From the NCBI RefSeq assembly GCF_051466335.1, contig NZ_CP195793.1, positions 186,001 through 250,000 of the forward strand: DNA of 64,000 nucleotides. Direction: 5' to 3'. Under the pieces are notes generated by a model. It ran no database searches and was not told where the DNA came from. It saw only the letters and a list, made by a program, of their open reading frames with translations. A program made the translations under genes and the position numbers. Shown piece by piece: positions 26,657 through 36,346 of the stretch. How positions within the stretch are numbered: position 1 is the first letter of the stretch; each line of letters begins with the position of its first letter. The DNA comes from Planctomicrobium sp051466335. GTDB lineage: Bacteria; Planctomycetota; Planctomycetia; Planctomycetales; Planctomycetaceae.

Positions 26657-29600
26657 TTACCGTCCGCCAGCGGCAGCGGTTGAGCGGGTTCCGATAGTTT
26701 GGAGATACGCATAGAAATCAGCCAGATCCTGCTCGGTCATCCCTTTCATCAAACCGCTTGGCATGAGCGATTGTGTCGACAGTCGGCGAGATTCGATATC
26801 CTCGATGTCAACACGGATGGTGTTGTTATTGGCGTCTCGTAAGGCGATGCTATCAACAGCTTCGAAAAGCAGCATGCCGCTGAAAACTTTGCCATCGTGC
26901 GTTGCGATCTGGGTTGTCTGATAGCGAGGGGAAACATCCCTGCTCGGGAAGTAAATCGCGGTGAACAGATCTTCTCTTGAAAAGCGGCCAGTCACTCCAT
27001 CCAGTGCAGGGCCAATTGCTTTCCCCTGCCCGTGGCATTGGATGCAACCTCGTGTCTGAAAGAGCTTCTCTCCTCTGACAGGATTTCCGAACTCCCATTG
27101 AACTGAAGAGAGCAGCCGACGCATTTCTGCTTCACTTCCAGCTTCTTCTCCGGAAGCTGCCGCGAACTCTTTCGGAAACGCAGTCTGAACTGCGTTCGAG
27201 ATCCCGAGAATCGCTTGAGCTTGAGGATCACCTTCGCGTCCGAGGACGTAGCTGTCACGAAGTTGTAGATTTCGGCGGAGCAGTTCGACCAATTGATCCC
27301 GCGCCTGACGTTCTTCAGCACTGGCGCCCAGTTTTCGGATCGCACGACAGTAAAGCACGTTTTCCATTGGAGCGGTTGAAGGTCCTAACAGCTGAAGAGC
27401 GCCGATCGACATCAGCATCATGTCTGGAGAACCTGTTTCCAGCGACGCAACATACAACGGACGGTCAGCCTCCTGCGGATCGGCAACGAGTGTGGTTAAG
27501 ACAGCACCTCGCAGCGAAAAGTCGTCGAATTTTGAACGGACGAGTTGTTTGTATTCTGGTGACGACGACGTGGCCAGGAGGAAGACGACGTCGGGCGTCC
27601 AGCGAAATTCGGGATCAGCAGCGATCAGCTGCGCGAATTTTGCAGATGCCTGTTCCAATTGCGGACGTGGTAAGTCACCGATGAACTGGATGTGCCCGGT
27701 CCGTCCGAACTCTGGGTGATTGAGTATCGCCACCGGAAGCTGAGGATCATTGGCAACCAGCCCGTCATACATTTCCAAGACGCGGTCGATCCAGCTTCCG
27801 TCCTGCTTGTATTTACGAGCTTCAATCTTCGCATCGAGTTGGATGATCGTTGTGGCGATAACGCCTTGTTGGTCAGCTGTCGGTTTAACAGGGAGCCTTG
27901 AGACAACGATGAGTCTGTGAATGTCATCAATCGGGTCAGACGTCGGACTGATTTTTGAAAGGATTTTGTTAAGGAGGCCACTATTGGCTGGCTGAACCAT
28001 GGCAATCAGCCGTTCGATCTCAAAGTCTACTTCGGGGAGATTCGTTGGGTAAACGGCGATGAGTGAGTTCTGCAACTTGGTGACAGCTGAGGCATGTGGA
28101 GCTAAATCAAGCCGAGGCGCGTACCCGTCATAGACCGGCGTCTGTTTTCCGGCGGGAGGCGTGAGATCTCCCAAGCCCAATTGAATGATGCGGGCAGCTT
28201 CCAGTTTCAGCTCTGGATCGTAATTTCCCTGAAGAATGCTGGTGCCGACGTCGACAGCGTAGCCAGTGAAATTTTCGGTTCGAAACACATTGGCTCCCGC
28301 AACGGGAATGGCTGCCGACCAGCCTTTGACGAAGCCGATCTGTGCCATTTTGTGGATATTTCCACTCGACGTTCTGGACATCACGCGCATGAGCGACTGC
28401 CGAATGTAGCGGTCGCGATTTGGAAGCAGGTTCCCCAATGCTTCAATTTGTTCAGCGATCGCATCGCTTGAGGCACCTGAGAGAGCTTCGACCGCTGTGC
28501 GAACGACGACTGGATCACTGTCTTGAAGATAAGCACTCAACGCAGATGGGTTCGGGAACTCTGGCTGGCTCCGTCCGAGTGCCCAAGCTGCCCGTGCTCG
28601 AATCGCTGGATCTGTTGCACTCTGAAGCTGTTGAACGAGATCAACATCGATCCCGCGGAATTTGTCCGTCAGAATCTCAATTGCCCGGATTCTCTCTGCT
28701 GTTGTTCGATTGGAGTCGAGTGCAGCTTTGATGAACGGCTCGCTGCGAATTTCCATCGCAATTGGTTCCCAGACTCGACGGGACCAACTGCTAAGTGGTT
28801 GCGGCGCCTGGAGACAAAGGTTCAATTTGTCTGCGACGGAATTCGGGATACCGGATCCACCGGGCCAAGGTTTTGATTCTGGATTCTTGACTTTAGGGCG
28901 AATGCAGTACACGCCACCACGAGTCCCGCGACCACCCACGCAGACGTAGAGCTCCCCTTCCGGGCCGACTTCAATATCTGTTGGAGCAAAACCATGTTGG
29001 CCAACGGCGGTCATGAATTCGGTAGGAGTGGCTGACCAGGTGCTTCCGTTCTTCTGAAGCTTAAGAGCGTGAACACGGCCATACGTCCAATCGAGAGCGA
29101 ACATGGCACCGTGATATTCTGCGGGAAACGCGGTGTGGCGATAAGTTGCGACACCGGTTGGAGAACCTCGCCCCATTGACACTGCGACAGGAGGCATGTC
29201 GATAAAGTTGTCTGGCCGAATCCAATCGTTGGTCACCCATCCTTGATGAGATCCAGGAAGGACGTGCAGAAATCGCGTGGGACGATACCACGGCAGACTG
29301 GTGACAAGCTCACCATCGCTGTCATACGTGTACAGTTCGCCGTCCGTCGAGAAGTCGAAGTCGTAGGCGTTGCGAATACCGTGAGCGAAGACTTCACCCT
29401 GACTCAAGTCAGGCTTCAATCGCAGGACCACTCCGGCATGAGGATTCTTCACAGGAGAACTCGGCATCGCAGCGTAATGCGACGTGATCCCAGATCCATT
29501 CCCTGCAACCAGATACCACCACCCATCGGCCCCTTTTCGGATCGCATGCAGGTCGTGCTCGTTGCCGGTTTTGATATGCAGAAAGACTTCGGGGGGGCCA

Positions 29601-30025
29601 TCCGCCTGGTCATCTCCGTTCTGATCGCGATACCGAACGAGACCTGCACCAGAGGCACAAATCAGATCACGTCCGAGGAAGTACATCCCTTGTACTCCTT
29701 GCGGGAGATTTCCGATGTACGTTTTCGTCGATTCCGCAACGCCATCGCGATCCGCGTCGATCAGAATTTTCACGTAACCCGGACCAGACACGACCACTCG
29801 TCCCAGCGAATCAATGGTCATGGAAAAGATATCGTGAGCGAGCTCGTCACCCGCGTACTGCGTCACGATGAAATCATCAGGGACCTGCACTCCCAGCGAT
29901 TCCTGTGCTGTGGAGTTGCTTGCAAAGCAGGTTGCGAAGGAAGCGATTGCCACCAGCAGCCTGATCAAGAGTCCACATTCACAGCGATGCGATGTCAGCG
30001 CTGGGGATGTCACGGTTACCATCAT
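26657..30025 (-). CDS. Large exported PVC-type dehydrogenase: beta-propeller, HEAT repeats, cytochrome c
   Basis: 1122 residues from the ATG at 30025 (AGGGA about 8 nt upstream); the open frame runs to 30238 without better signals. A signal peptide (GLLIRLLVAIASFATCFAS) leads into an NHL/sorbosone-dehydrogenase-like propeller (about 50-390: DDFIVTQYAGDELAHDIFSM, FAHGIRNAYDFDFSTDGELY, GVATYRHTAFPAEYHGAMFALDW). A long HEAT/ARM region follows, then a C-terminal haem domain with one CxxCH near residue 991 (GCIQCHGQ). The haem domain also has the TIGR02603-like tail PSRDVSPRYQTTQIATHDGKVFSG. These proteins are typical of the PVC superphylum and are thought to oxidise sugars or alcohols in the periplasm and pass electrons to the attached haem; the substrate is unknown. 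Monocistronic. Confidence 0.88.
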   Translation of the reverse strand: MMVTVTSPALTSHRCECGLLIRLLVAIASFATCFASNSTAQESLGVQVPDDFIVTQYAGDELAHDIFSMTIDSLGRVVVSGPGYVKILIDADRDGVAESTKTYIGNLPQGVQGMYFLGRDLICASGAGLVRYRDQNGDDQADGPPEVFLHIKTGNEHDLHAIRKGADGWWYLVAGNGSGITSHYAAMPSSPVKNPHAGVVLRLKPDLSQGEVFAHGIRNAYDFDFSTDGELYTYDSDGELVTSLPWYRPTRFLHVLPGSHQGWVTNDWIRPDNFIDMPPVAVSMGRGSPTGVATYRHTAFPAEYHGAMFALDWTYGRVHALKLQKNGSTWSATPTEFMTAVGQHGFAPTDIEVGPEGELYVCVGGRGTRGGVYCIRPKVKNPESKPWPGGSGIPNSVADKLNLCLQAPQPLSSWSRRVWEPIAMEIRSEPFIKAALDSNRTTAERIRAIEILTDKFRGIDVDLVQQLQSATDPAIRARAAWALGRSQPEFPNPSALSAYLQDSDPVVVRTAVEALSGASSDAIAEQIEALGNLLPNRDRYIRQSLMRVMSRTSSGNIHKMAQIGFVKGWSAAIPVAGANVFRTENFTGYAVDVGTSILQGNYDPELKLEAARIIQLGLGDLTPPAGKQTPVYDGYAPRLDLAPHASAVTKLQNSLIAVYPTNLPEVDFEIERLIAMVQPANSGLLNKILSKISPTSDPIDDIHRLIVVSRLPVKPTADQQGVIATTIIQLDAKIEARKYKQDGSWIDRVLEMYDGLVANDPQLPVAILNHPEFGRTGHIQFIGDLPRPQLEQASAKFAQLIAADPEFRWTPDVVFLLATSSSPEYKQLVRSKFDDFSLRGAVLTTLVADPQEADRPLYVASLETGSPDMMLMSIGALQLLGPSTAPMENVLYCRAIRKLGASAEERQARDQLVELLRRNLQLRDSYVLGREGDPQAQAILGISNAVQTAFPKEFAAASGEEAGSEAEMRRLLSSVQWEFGNPVRGEKLFQTRGCIQCHGQGKAIGPALDGVTGRFSREDLFTAIYFPSRDVSPRYQTTQIATHDGKVFSGMLLFEAVDSIALRDANNNTIRVDIEDIESRRLSTQSLMPSGLMKGMTEQDLADFYAYLQTIGTRSTAAAGGR

Positions 30026-30353
30026 GAGAATCGTCCCTGATTCAAAAAATGACATGTCAAAGTGGTCTCTACGCTGACGGGTGATGAAAAACGACCTTCC
30101 CGATCGCGAATGAAACCGGCTCGCACATGTTTTCGCTCTTGAACTTCCGACCGGAGAAATCCCCCGAAGCGGGGTACTCCTGAAGTGGAGGTTCGTGATA
30201 AGGTGTGCATGATAGTGGCTTTGCCAAATTTGAGGCAATGCGGTCTTGAGAGGTCATCAGCGAGGTAATCCCCTTCTGAATGATTGATGAACCCTGACCA
30301 ACTGTCGTGGTAAACAACGCAGTTGTCGCAGTATAGATATTTACGGAAATCTA

Positions 30354-31952
30354 ATGTCGAGCGCTGAACATTCTCCACGGGCAGACCGATTGTGCTTTGC
30401 GGCAATGGTCTTACTGATCGTTTTGTATGCTGGAGCATCGCTTCTTGGATGGCCGCAGGCTGCTACAGCAATCATCTCAGGGCATCGTGAACATGCATCT
30501 GACATCGCGGTGAACGATCAAGATCCGCAGTCTGAGCACGCTGGCAGTGAAGATGACCACGAACACCCGAAGGCCGCGAAACCGACGCCACCCTCTGTGT
30601 TTGCTGTGATTCCGTTTGTGATTCTTCTCGGATCAATCGCGATCCTGCCCCTCCTCAGGCAGACCGAGCATTGGTGGGAAAGCAATCTGCACCGGTTCTA
30701 TGTGGCAGCAGGCTTAGGGGTTCTGACGATCTGCTATTACTTGTTTTTTCATGCGCACCCTGTTGAGAACCACTTTGTGCATCATGGACTCGTTCACCCA
30801 AGCGAATCCGGCCCGAACTGGCAGGTTGGAGCCACGGTGCTCAAAAATGCTCTTCTGGCCGAGTATATCCCGTTCATTGTCCTCCTCTTTTCGCTGTACA
30901 CGATCTGCGGGGGGATTCGGATTTCAGGTGACCTTCCAGCACACCCGTTGACGAACACAATCTTCCTTTTCATCGGGGGGGCATTGGCCAGTTTCATTGG
31001 AACAACTGGCGCTGCAATGATTCTGATTCGACCGTTATTGGAAACGAATGCAGAACGAAAAAACGTTGCTCACACAGTCGTATTCTTCATCTTTATTGTC
31101 TGTAACTGCGGCGGATGCCTGCTTCCTATCGGGGATCCCCCTCTGTTTCTTGGATACCTTCAGGGGATTCCGTTTCTGTGGACGTTGAGTCTTTGGAAGG
31201 AATGGGCCTTCATCAATTGTTCGCTGCTGGTGATCTATTATCTCTGGGACCACTTCTATGCTTATCCGCGCGAGAGCTTCCGGGACTTCATGAAGGATGA
31301 AACCGAGCTTCGCCCGCTCAGCTTTTCCGGAATGGGATTGAACCTACCGCTACTGGCAGGAGTGGTTTTGGCAGTGGCGTTGCTTGACCCGAGTAAGCCT
31401 GTTCCTGGAACAAACTGGCATGCCTGGTTGTGGCTGCGGGAGGCGATTCAGTTGGCATTGGTCGCAATTTCCCTTGGATTGGGGGCCAAGCATATTCGGC
31501 AAAATAACAAGTTCAATTTCACAGCCATCATCGAAGTGGCAGCCCTGTTTGTGGGGATCTTCCTGTGCATGCAGCCTGCCCTGCAAATTCTGGATGTCCA
31601 CGGGGCATCACTCGGGCTCGATTCAGCGCCGAAGTTCTTCTGGATCACTGGTGGACTTTCCGCGGTACTCGACAATGCTCCGACCTACCTCGTTTTCTTC
31701 AAGACCGCTCAGGCGCTTGCACTGGAAGGGACGAGCATTGCGGGAGTTGAGGTGAACCTGCTCACTGCGATCAGCCTGGGAGCCGTCATGATGGGAGCAA
31801 TGTCCTACATCGGAAATGGGCCGAACTTTATGGTGAAAAGCATCGCGGAAAAGTCCGGAGTCAAGATGCCCAGCTTTTTCGGATATATGCTCTATAGCTG
31901 CGCAGTGCTCCTCCCGTTGCTGGCGGTGATGCAGTGGCTGTTTGTGCACTAG
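30354..31952 (+). CDS. NhaD/CitMHS-like sodium/proton antiporter
   Basis: 532 residues with roughly 12 membrane segments, an ion-transporter-superfamily protein. The recognisable parts are GTTGAAMILIRPLLETNAERKN, CNCGGCLLPIGDPPLFLGYL and SAVLDNAPTYLVFF. These are the paired reentrant-loop signatures of the ArsB/NhaD/CitMHS group. Between the first two helices sits a hydrophilic insert rich in His, Glu and Asp (residues about 45-78: HREH, SEHAGSEDDHEHP), unusual and possibly metal- or pH-sensing. Predicted function is Na+/H+ exchange at the inner membrane. It is transcribed divergently from the PVC-type dehydrogenase, with about 330 bp between the two start codons. Confidence 0.85.
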   Translation: MSSAEHSPRADRLCFAAMVLLIVLYAGASLLGWPQAATAIISGHREHASDIAVNDQDPQSEHAGSEDDHEHPKAAKPTPPSVFAVIPFVILLGSIAILPLLRQTEHWWESNLHRFYVAAGLGVLTICYYLFFHAHPVENHFVHHGLVHPSESGPNWQVGATVLKNALLAEYIPFIVLLFSLYTICGGIRISGDLPAHPLTNTIFLFIGGALASFIGTTGAAMILIRPLLETNAERKNVAHTVVFFIFIVCNCGGCLLPIGDPPLFLGYLQGIPFLWTLSLWKEWAFINCSLLVIYYLWDHFYAYPRESFRDFMKDETELRPLSFSGMGLNLPLLAGVVLAVALLDPSKPVPGTNWHAWLWLREAIQLALVAISLGLGAKHIRQNNKFNFTAIIEVAALFVGIFLCMQPALQILDVHGASLGLDSAPKFFWITGGLSAVLDNAPTYLVFFKTAQALALEGTSIAGVEVNLLTAISLGAVMMGAMSYIGNGPNFMVKSIAEKSGVKMPSFFGYMLYSCAVLLPLLAVMQWLFVH

Positions 31953-32081
31953 GGTGCCACTGGCTGTGGTGAAAATCGATGTGAATATCGGGATTTTTTG
32001 AACGAAACGCAGATCGTGGGAACGCTCGTGTAGAATGATGCGTCATCGTCTTTGATGAATCACATTCTACAGGGGGATGCC

Positions 32082-34340
32082 ATGATGGGGCGTTACATTC
32101 TCGCGATCGTCTGTTTCCTGCTGCTATCCACCAACGTCTTCGCTCAAGGGGTGTTGGTGATTGTCGATCGCCCTGTGCCGTTACCGAGACCGATCCCCGT
32201 TCCTCCTCAAGAGCCTCGGGCGACGTACTCGCTGGATGAAATGAGCATTCAGGCGCGACTCGTTGATCAAGTGGCGAACATTCAGGTCTCGCAGACATTT
32301 TCGAATTCTGGACCGGGAGTCATTCAGGCACAGTTTCTCTTTCCGCTCCCATACGACGGAGCGATTGACTCCATGACGCTGCTCGTGAATGGAAAAGAGC
32401 TTCCTGCCAAATTGCTGAGTGCTGAAGAAGCGAAGAAGCAGTACACGGAAATTGTTCGGAAAAGTCAGGACCCTGCCTTACTCGAATGGATCGGAACCGG
32501 GATGTTTCAGACAAGCGTCTTCCCGATCCCTGCTGGCGAAAAAAGAACCGTGAGCATTCAGTATCATCAGCTGTTGCGAAAACAAGGTGGGCTGACGGAT
32601 TTCATCTTTCCTCTCAGTACTGCTCGCTTCGGTTCAAAACCGGTCGAGAAAATTGATGTGCGGGTGACCGTCGAAAGCACATCTGAAATCAAGAACATCT
32701 ACAGCCCTTCTCACCCGGTCAACATCAAGCGGGATTCCGGCAAGCAGGCGCTGGTGACTTTCGAATCAACAAAGAAAAGCCCCACTGAAGATTTTCGGCT
32801 GCTGTTCGACACCAATTCTGATGAAATCGGAGTGTCCCTGCTGACCTATCGGCCGGATGAAAAAGAAGATGGCTATTTCATTCTTCTTGCCAGCCCGCAG
32901 GTCAAATCTGATCAATCTGTCCTCCCCGCGAAAACTTTGAGTTTTGTCGTCGATAAGTCTGGAAGCATGTCCGGGCAGAAAATTGAGCAGGCCCGGGCCG
33001 CCGCGAGATTCGTTTTGAATAACCTGCACGAATCCGATCTGTTCAACATCGTCTCGTACGATAGCACTGTCGCGACATTTCGGCCCGAACTCCAAAATGC
33101 TCAAGGCGATTCGCGAGTAGCAGGACTGAGTTACGTCGATGGGCTTTATGCTGGGGGCGGGACCAATATTCAGGATGCCCTCTTGCGGAGCCTGTCCGAA
33201 CTCAAGGATGTGCAGCGGCCGAACTACATTCTATTCCTCACCGACGGACAACCAACCTCCGGAGAGACAAACGAAAGCAAGATCAACCAAGCAGTCACTG
33301 CGGCCAATGCGATCGGTGCCCGTCTGATCTGCTTTGGAGTTGGTTACGACGTAAACAGTCGATTGCTGGACCGATTGTCCCGCGCAAATCACGGGGTCAG
33401 TGAGTACGTTCGCCCTAATGAGAATATCGAAGATGCTGTCTCACGAGTTTATCAACGCATCAGCAGTCCCGTGTTGACGAAGGTGAAGACGACGTTTGAA
33501 ATCGATGGTCAATCAGGTTCGCAGACAAATCGCGTCTATCCCAGCGGAGAATTCGATCTCTTCAAGGGAGAACAACTTGTTGTTGTGGGACGTTACAAGT
33601 TCGCAGGTGCCGCGAAAATTCTGTTGACTGGTAACATCGACGGAACGAGCCAGAATTACGAACTCAGCGGGGAATTCGTGAAGAAAAGCCCCGATCAGAC
33701 CAACGCGTTCATTGCTAAACTTTGGGCAGTGCGTCGCATCGGTGAAATTATTGATGAGTTGGATCTCAACGGAAAGAATGATGAACTGGTCACAGAACTC
33801 GTCAACCTGTCGACAAAGTACGGAATTCTAACTCCGTACACTTCGTTTCTTGCGGACGAGACGGTTCGTCCCGGTTTGGCTTCAGCTGAAAATCGCGACC
33901 GGGCTGCTGAAAATCTGCAGTTCCTTGCCGAGACCGATGGAGCGAGCGGATTCGAACAGCGAGCAGCAAAGCAGCGTTTCAAAGGTGCGAATCAAGCTGC
34001 GGATTCTGCAATTCTCCCCGCCCCTGCGGTTATTGACAATCTGAGCGTGGCTGGCGGTCGCCCCACTTCTTCCGCGGTTCGGGAGAACGCCCCTGCAACC
34101 ATGATTCAGAAAGAAGGCCAGTCGCTCTATCGGAGGGGCAAGCTGCTCGTCACCCCGGAAACAGCTAACATCGATTTGGCGAAGGATCAAGCTCAGGTGA
34201 AGACCATCACTCGCTATTCTGATGAGTACTTCGCTCTCGTCGACGCGAACACGTCCACCGAGAATTCATTGCTGAGCGAACAGGGGCCAGATGAAGAGCT
34301 GCTCGTGAAATTACGCGGTCAGGCTTATCTCATCAAATAA
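32082..34340 (+). CDS. Exported VIT-domain and von Willebrand A protein
   Basis: 752 residues from the ATG at 32082, chosen because AGGGGG stands 5 nt ahead; the ATG at 32052 lacks a site. A signal peptide (MMGRYILAIVCFLLLSTNVFAQ) is followed by a VIT domain (about 50-170: QVANIQVSQTFSN, AQFLFPLPYDGAI, RTVSIQYHQLL). The vWA domain has a complete MIDAS motif, DKSGSMS, with Asp291 first, and FLTDGQPTSGET for the later ligand. A C-terminal beta-rich and helical region (ITRYSDEYFALV) ends the protein. Inter-alpha-trypsin-inhibitor-like proteins of this layout occur widely in planctomycetes at the cell surface; the ligand is unknown. Metal-dependent adhesion is inferred. Confidence 0.9.
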   Translation: MMGRYILAIVCFLLLSTNVFAQGVLVIVDRPVPLPRPIPVPPQEPRATYSLDEMSIQARLVDQVANIQVSQTFSNSGPGVIQAQFLFPLPYDGAIDSMTLLVNGKELPAKLLSAEEAKKQYTEIVRKSQDPALLEWIGTGMFQTSVFPIPAGEKRTVSIQYHQLLRKQGGLTDFIFPLSTARFGSKPVEKIDVRVTVESTSEIKNIYSPSHPVNIKRDSGKQALVTFESTKKSPTEDFRLLFDTNSDEIGVSLLTYRPDEKEDGYFILLASPQVKSDQSVLPAKTLSFVVDKSGSMSGQKIEQARAAARFVLNNLHESDLFNIVSYDSTVATFRPELQNAQGDSRVAGLSYVDGLYAGGGTNIQDALLRSLSELKDVQRPNYILFLTDGQPTSGETNESKINQAVTAANAIGARLICFGVGYDVNSRLLDRLSRANHGVSEYVRPNENIEDAVSRVYQRISSPVLTKVKTTFEIDGQSGSQTNRVYPSGEFDLFKGEQLVVVGRYKFAGAAKILLTGNIDGTSQNYELSGEFVKKSPDQTNAFIAKLWAVRRIGEIIDELDLNGKNDELVTELVNLSTKYGILTPYTSFLADETVRPGLASAENRDRAAENLQFLAETDGASGFEQRAAKQRFKGANQAADSAILPAPAVIDNLSVAGGRPTSSAVRENAPATMIQKEGQSLYRRGKLLVTPETANIDLAKDQAQVKTITRYSDEYFALVDANTSTENSLLSEQGPDEELLVKLRGQAYLIK

Positions 34341-34358
34341 ACAGTGAATAGACAGTCA

Positions 34359-34395
34359 GAGCCGTGACATCTTCATGACGTCACGGCTCATTTTC
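34359..34395 (+). terminator. Terminator after the VIT-vWA gene
   Basis: GAGCCGTGAC / GTCACGGCTC is a perfect 10-bp stem with an 11-nt loop, followed by ATTTTC. It sits between convergent genes and may also serve the minus-strand gsp operon, whose last stop is at 34431. Confidence 0.85.
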
Positions 34396-34430
34396 ATTGG
34401 AGTCTGTGATCTCTCCAGCGAGTGGCCACC

Positions 34431-36323
34431 TTATTCCATTTCGCTGAAAGGGGGCGATTCGGGTTCGCTAAGCGGAGGCTCGTCCTCTGGGGACATTGGA
34501 GCGTTTTCGTCAGTCATCATTGGATCAGCAGGGGCTTCTTCCTGAGGCGTCTCTGGATTTGCGACGGGAACGATGGCAGTTGATGCTGGGACAGGAGTCA
34601 CAACAGGACGACGGGGCGTTGCTCCAGTCTCTCCGGGATCAACGATCGGCGCTGCAGGGGCATCCAATGGACGAATCGCGGTCAGTGGTTGTCCAAACTG
34701 CCATCGGTAGGGTTTTCCGAGTCTCTGAACGATCAAAAATGTGTTCCCGATCTCTTCGATCATCAGTTCGAAGTCCGCGACCTTCAAATGGTCGCCCTTC
34801 CTCACAAACGCTTTGTGGTTCGTTGCACGATCATTGATCATGGCCTCCTGATCCCCAGATTCTCGACTGACAGTCCCTGTCACGTACGTAAAGCGGGCAT
34901 TGTCTTCTTCCAACTTGATTGGAAGTTTAATGGAGGCGGTCTCAGCGAACTCGTCCTGATCTTTGACTTCGACTTGAATGTTCAATTCCACCGGCATCTG
35001 ATCGTCCCCCGGTGTCCACTTCAGAACACCGGTGGATGGATCGATCGACATTCCAGCGGGGCTATCCTTCAAGGAGTAAACGAGCTTTTTGCTGTCGCCG
35101 TCTGGGTCAGTCGCAGTAATCCGAGCGGTCGATTCACGTCCTGTATAGAAGACAAGTTTTTCAATCTTATCGAACTTCGGTGGCTGGTTCGGATCACGGA
35201 TTCGCAGATTCAGAGTGGTTGTGAATCCAGCGTCTTTCCCATTGGTTCCCCAGACAAGAATCTGGACAGGAGCAGTCCCGATTTCCACGTTGCCGTTGGG
35301 TTGCCACTTTAATGTTGTCGTTTTCTCATCAAAGTCTAATCCCGCCGGCGCGGAAGTGATTTCAAACTTCGGAGTCCCTGCAGCGGGATTCCACCCCTTG
35401 ACCTCCAATTTGAAGTTCCAGGGCTTTCCGCGAATCACGACAGGAGGAGTCACATTCGCAAGTGCGGGCTTGTACTCCACAGCGGGGGATGGTTTCGCGA
35501 AGAGATTGTTTGACCACATGGCCAAAGTGGCCTTGGGATCGACGTTCGACGAATGGAGGGGGAACTCCTCAACAGTGGAGTTCGCGTCATGATTCTCAGC
35601 GAATGTTCTTTCCACTCCACGCTGGACTGTCCAAACATCCCCGTCAACTGCAGTGACAGTCAGGAATTCATTTCCGATGCGGACATTGAACGGCGGAGGC
35701 GATTGAAAGAGTTTCGATGCAACCACCTTGATTTGCTGCGAGTCTCTCTTGATTGGTTCAGTGAGTTCAGTCGTTGGAAACAGTCGAGCGCGGGCTGGGG
35801 CTGAGGGCATCGACAACCCCTCGGCGGTCAGAATGACTGTGAGTTTCGGATCGCTGTCTGTTCCCGGGCTGACGATATCAAAGCGGGAGATGCGTTGCAG
35901 AAGACTCATCGACTCAAATCGCTCGATGAACATAGCGATTTGCTGCAATCGTGCCTTGGCTTCAATGGTGATCGGAATCGTGACGTACGTATCGGCTTCT
36001 GCAACGCGACGTTCCAATGTGATTTTCGTCGATTCAAACCCCGAGAGATTCGCCAGTGTTGTCAGCCATTCCTGATAGAGACGTTGTGCGTCAAGCGGAT
36101 CAGGAGGGAGGCTGAGTTTTCGCCAACTCGCGACCTGATTGTCTTTGGACTTCAGTGTCAACTGATCGGCAAAGAGCTTTTTCTTCTCTTCCAATAAAGT
36201 CGTTTCTTGCCCTTCCAGTTCCAGAAGTGGCTTTGCGAACTGCTCATCGTACGCAGAGAACCCGAACCACAGCACCACGACTGATGCGAGTCCGCCTGCC
36301 AGTAATTTTTCACGCTTCTGCAT
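34431..36323 (-). CDS. GspM/PilO-like inner-membrane assembly protein with Ig/cadherin-like domains
   Basis: 630 residues; last gene of the gsp-like operon. A short cytoplasmic start is followed by one membrane helix (about 8-24: LAGGLASVVVLWFGFSA) and a coiled-coil segment (LLELEGQETTLLEEKKKLF). A PilO/GspM-like ferredoxin-type region spans about 85-170. Beyond the usual end come two Ig/cadherin-like beta domains (about 300-480). They are marked by FEITSAPAGLDFDEKTTTLKWQP and ITATDPDGDSKKLVYSLKDSPAGMSIDPSTGVLKWTP, the 'putative Ig' repeats common on planctomycete surfaces. A beta domain (TYVTGTVSRES...FLIVQRLGKPYRWQFG) resembling PilP/GspC-type domains and a Pro/Glu-rich acidic tail follow. 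GspM and PilO are normally near 170-200 residues, so this is a fusion. It starts 23 bp after gspL. Confidence 0.75.
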   Translation of the reverse strand: MQKREKLLAGGLASVVVLWFGFSAYDEQFAKPLLELEGQETTLLEEKKKLFADQLTLKSKDNQVASWRKLSLPPDPLDAQRLYQEWLTTLANLSGFESTKITLERRVAEADTYVTIPITIEAKARLQQIAMFIERFESMSLLQRISRFDIVSPGTDSDPKLTVILTAEGLSMPSAPARARLFPTTELTEPIKRDSQQIKVVASKLFQSPPPFNVRIGNEFLTVTAVDGDVWTVQRGVERTFAENHDANSTVEEFPLHSSNVDPKATLAMWSNNLFAKPSPAVEYKPALANVTPPVVIRGKPWNFKLEVKGWNPAAGTPKFEITSAPAGLDFDEKTTTLKWQPNGNVEIGTAPVQILVWGTNGKDAGFTTTLNLRIRDPNQPPKFDKIEKLVFYTGRESTARITATDPDGDSKKLVYSLKDSPAGMSIDPSTGVLKWTPGDDQMPVELNIQVEVKDQDEFAETASIKLPIKLEEDNARFTYVTGTVSRESGDQEAMINDRATNHKAFVRKGDHLKVADFELMIEEIGNTFLIVQRLGKPYRWQFGQPLTAIRPLDAPAAPIVDPGETGATPRRPVVTPVPASTAIVPVANPETPQEEAPADPMMTDENAPMSPEDEPPLSEPESPPFSEME

Positions 36324-36346
36324 GACTCAGTTCCCCGATGGGGCCA

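Noticed and set aside
29243..30040. Plus-strand open frame of 265 codons opposite the large PVC-type dehydrogenase
   Set aside because: Shadow of the conserved propeller coding sequence; composition is typical of antisense translation.
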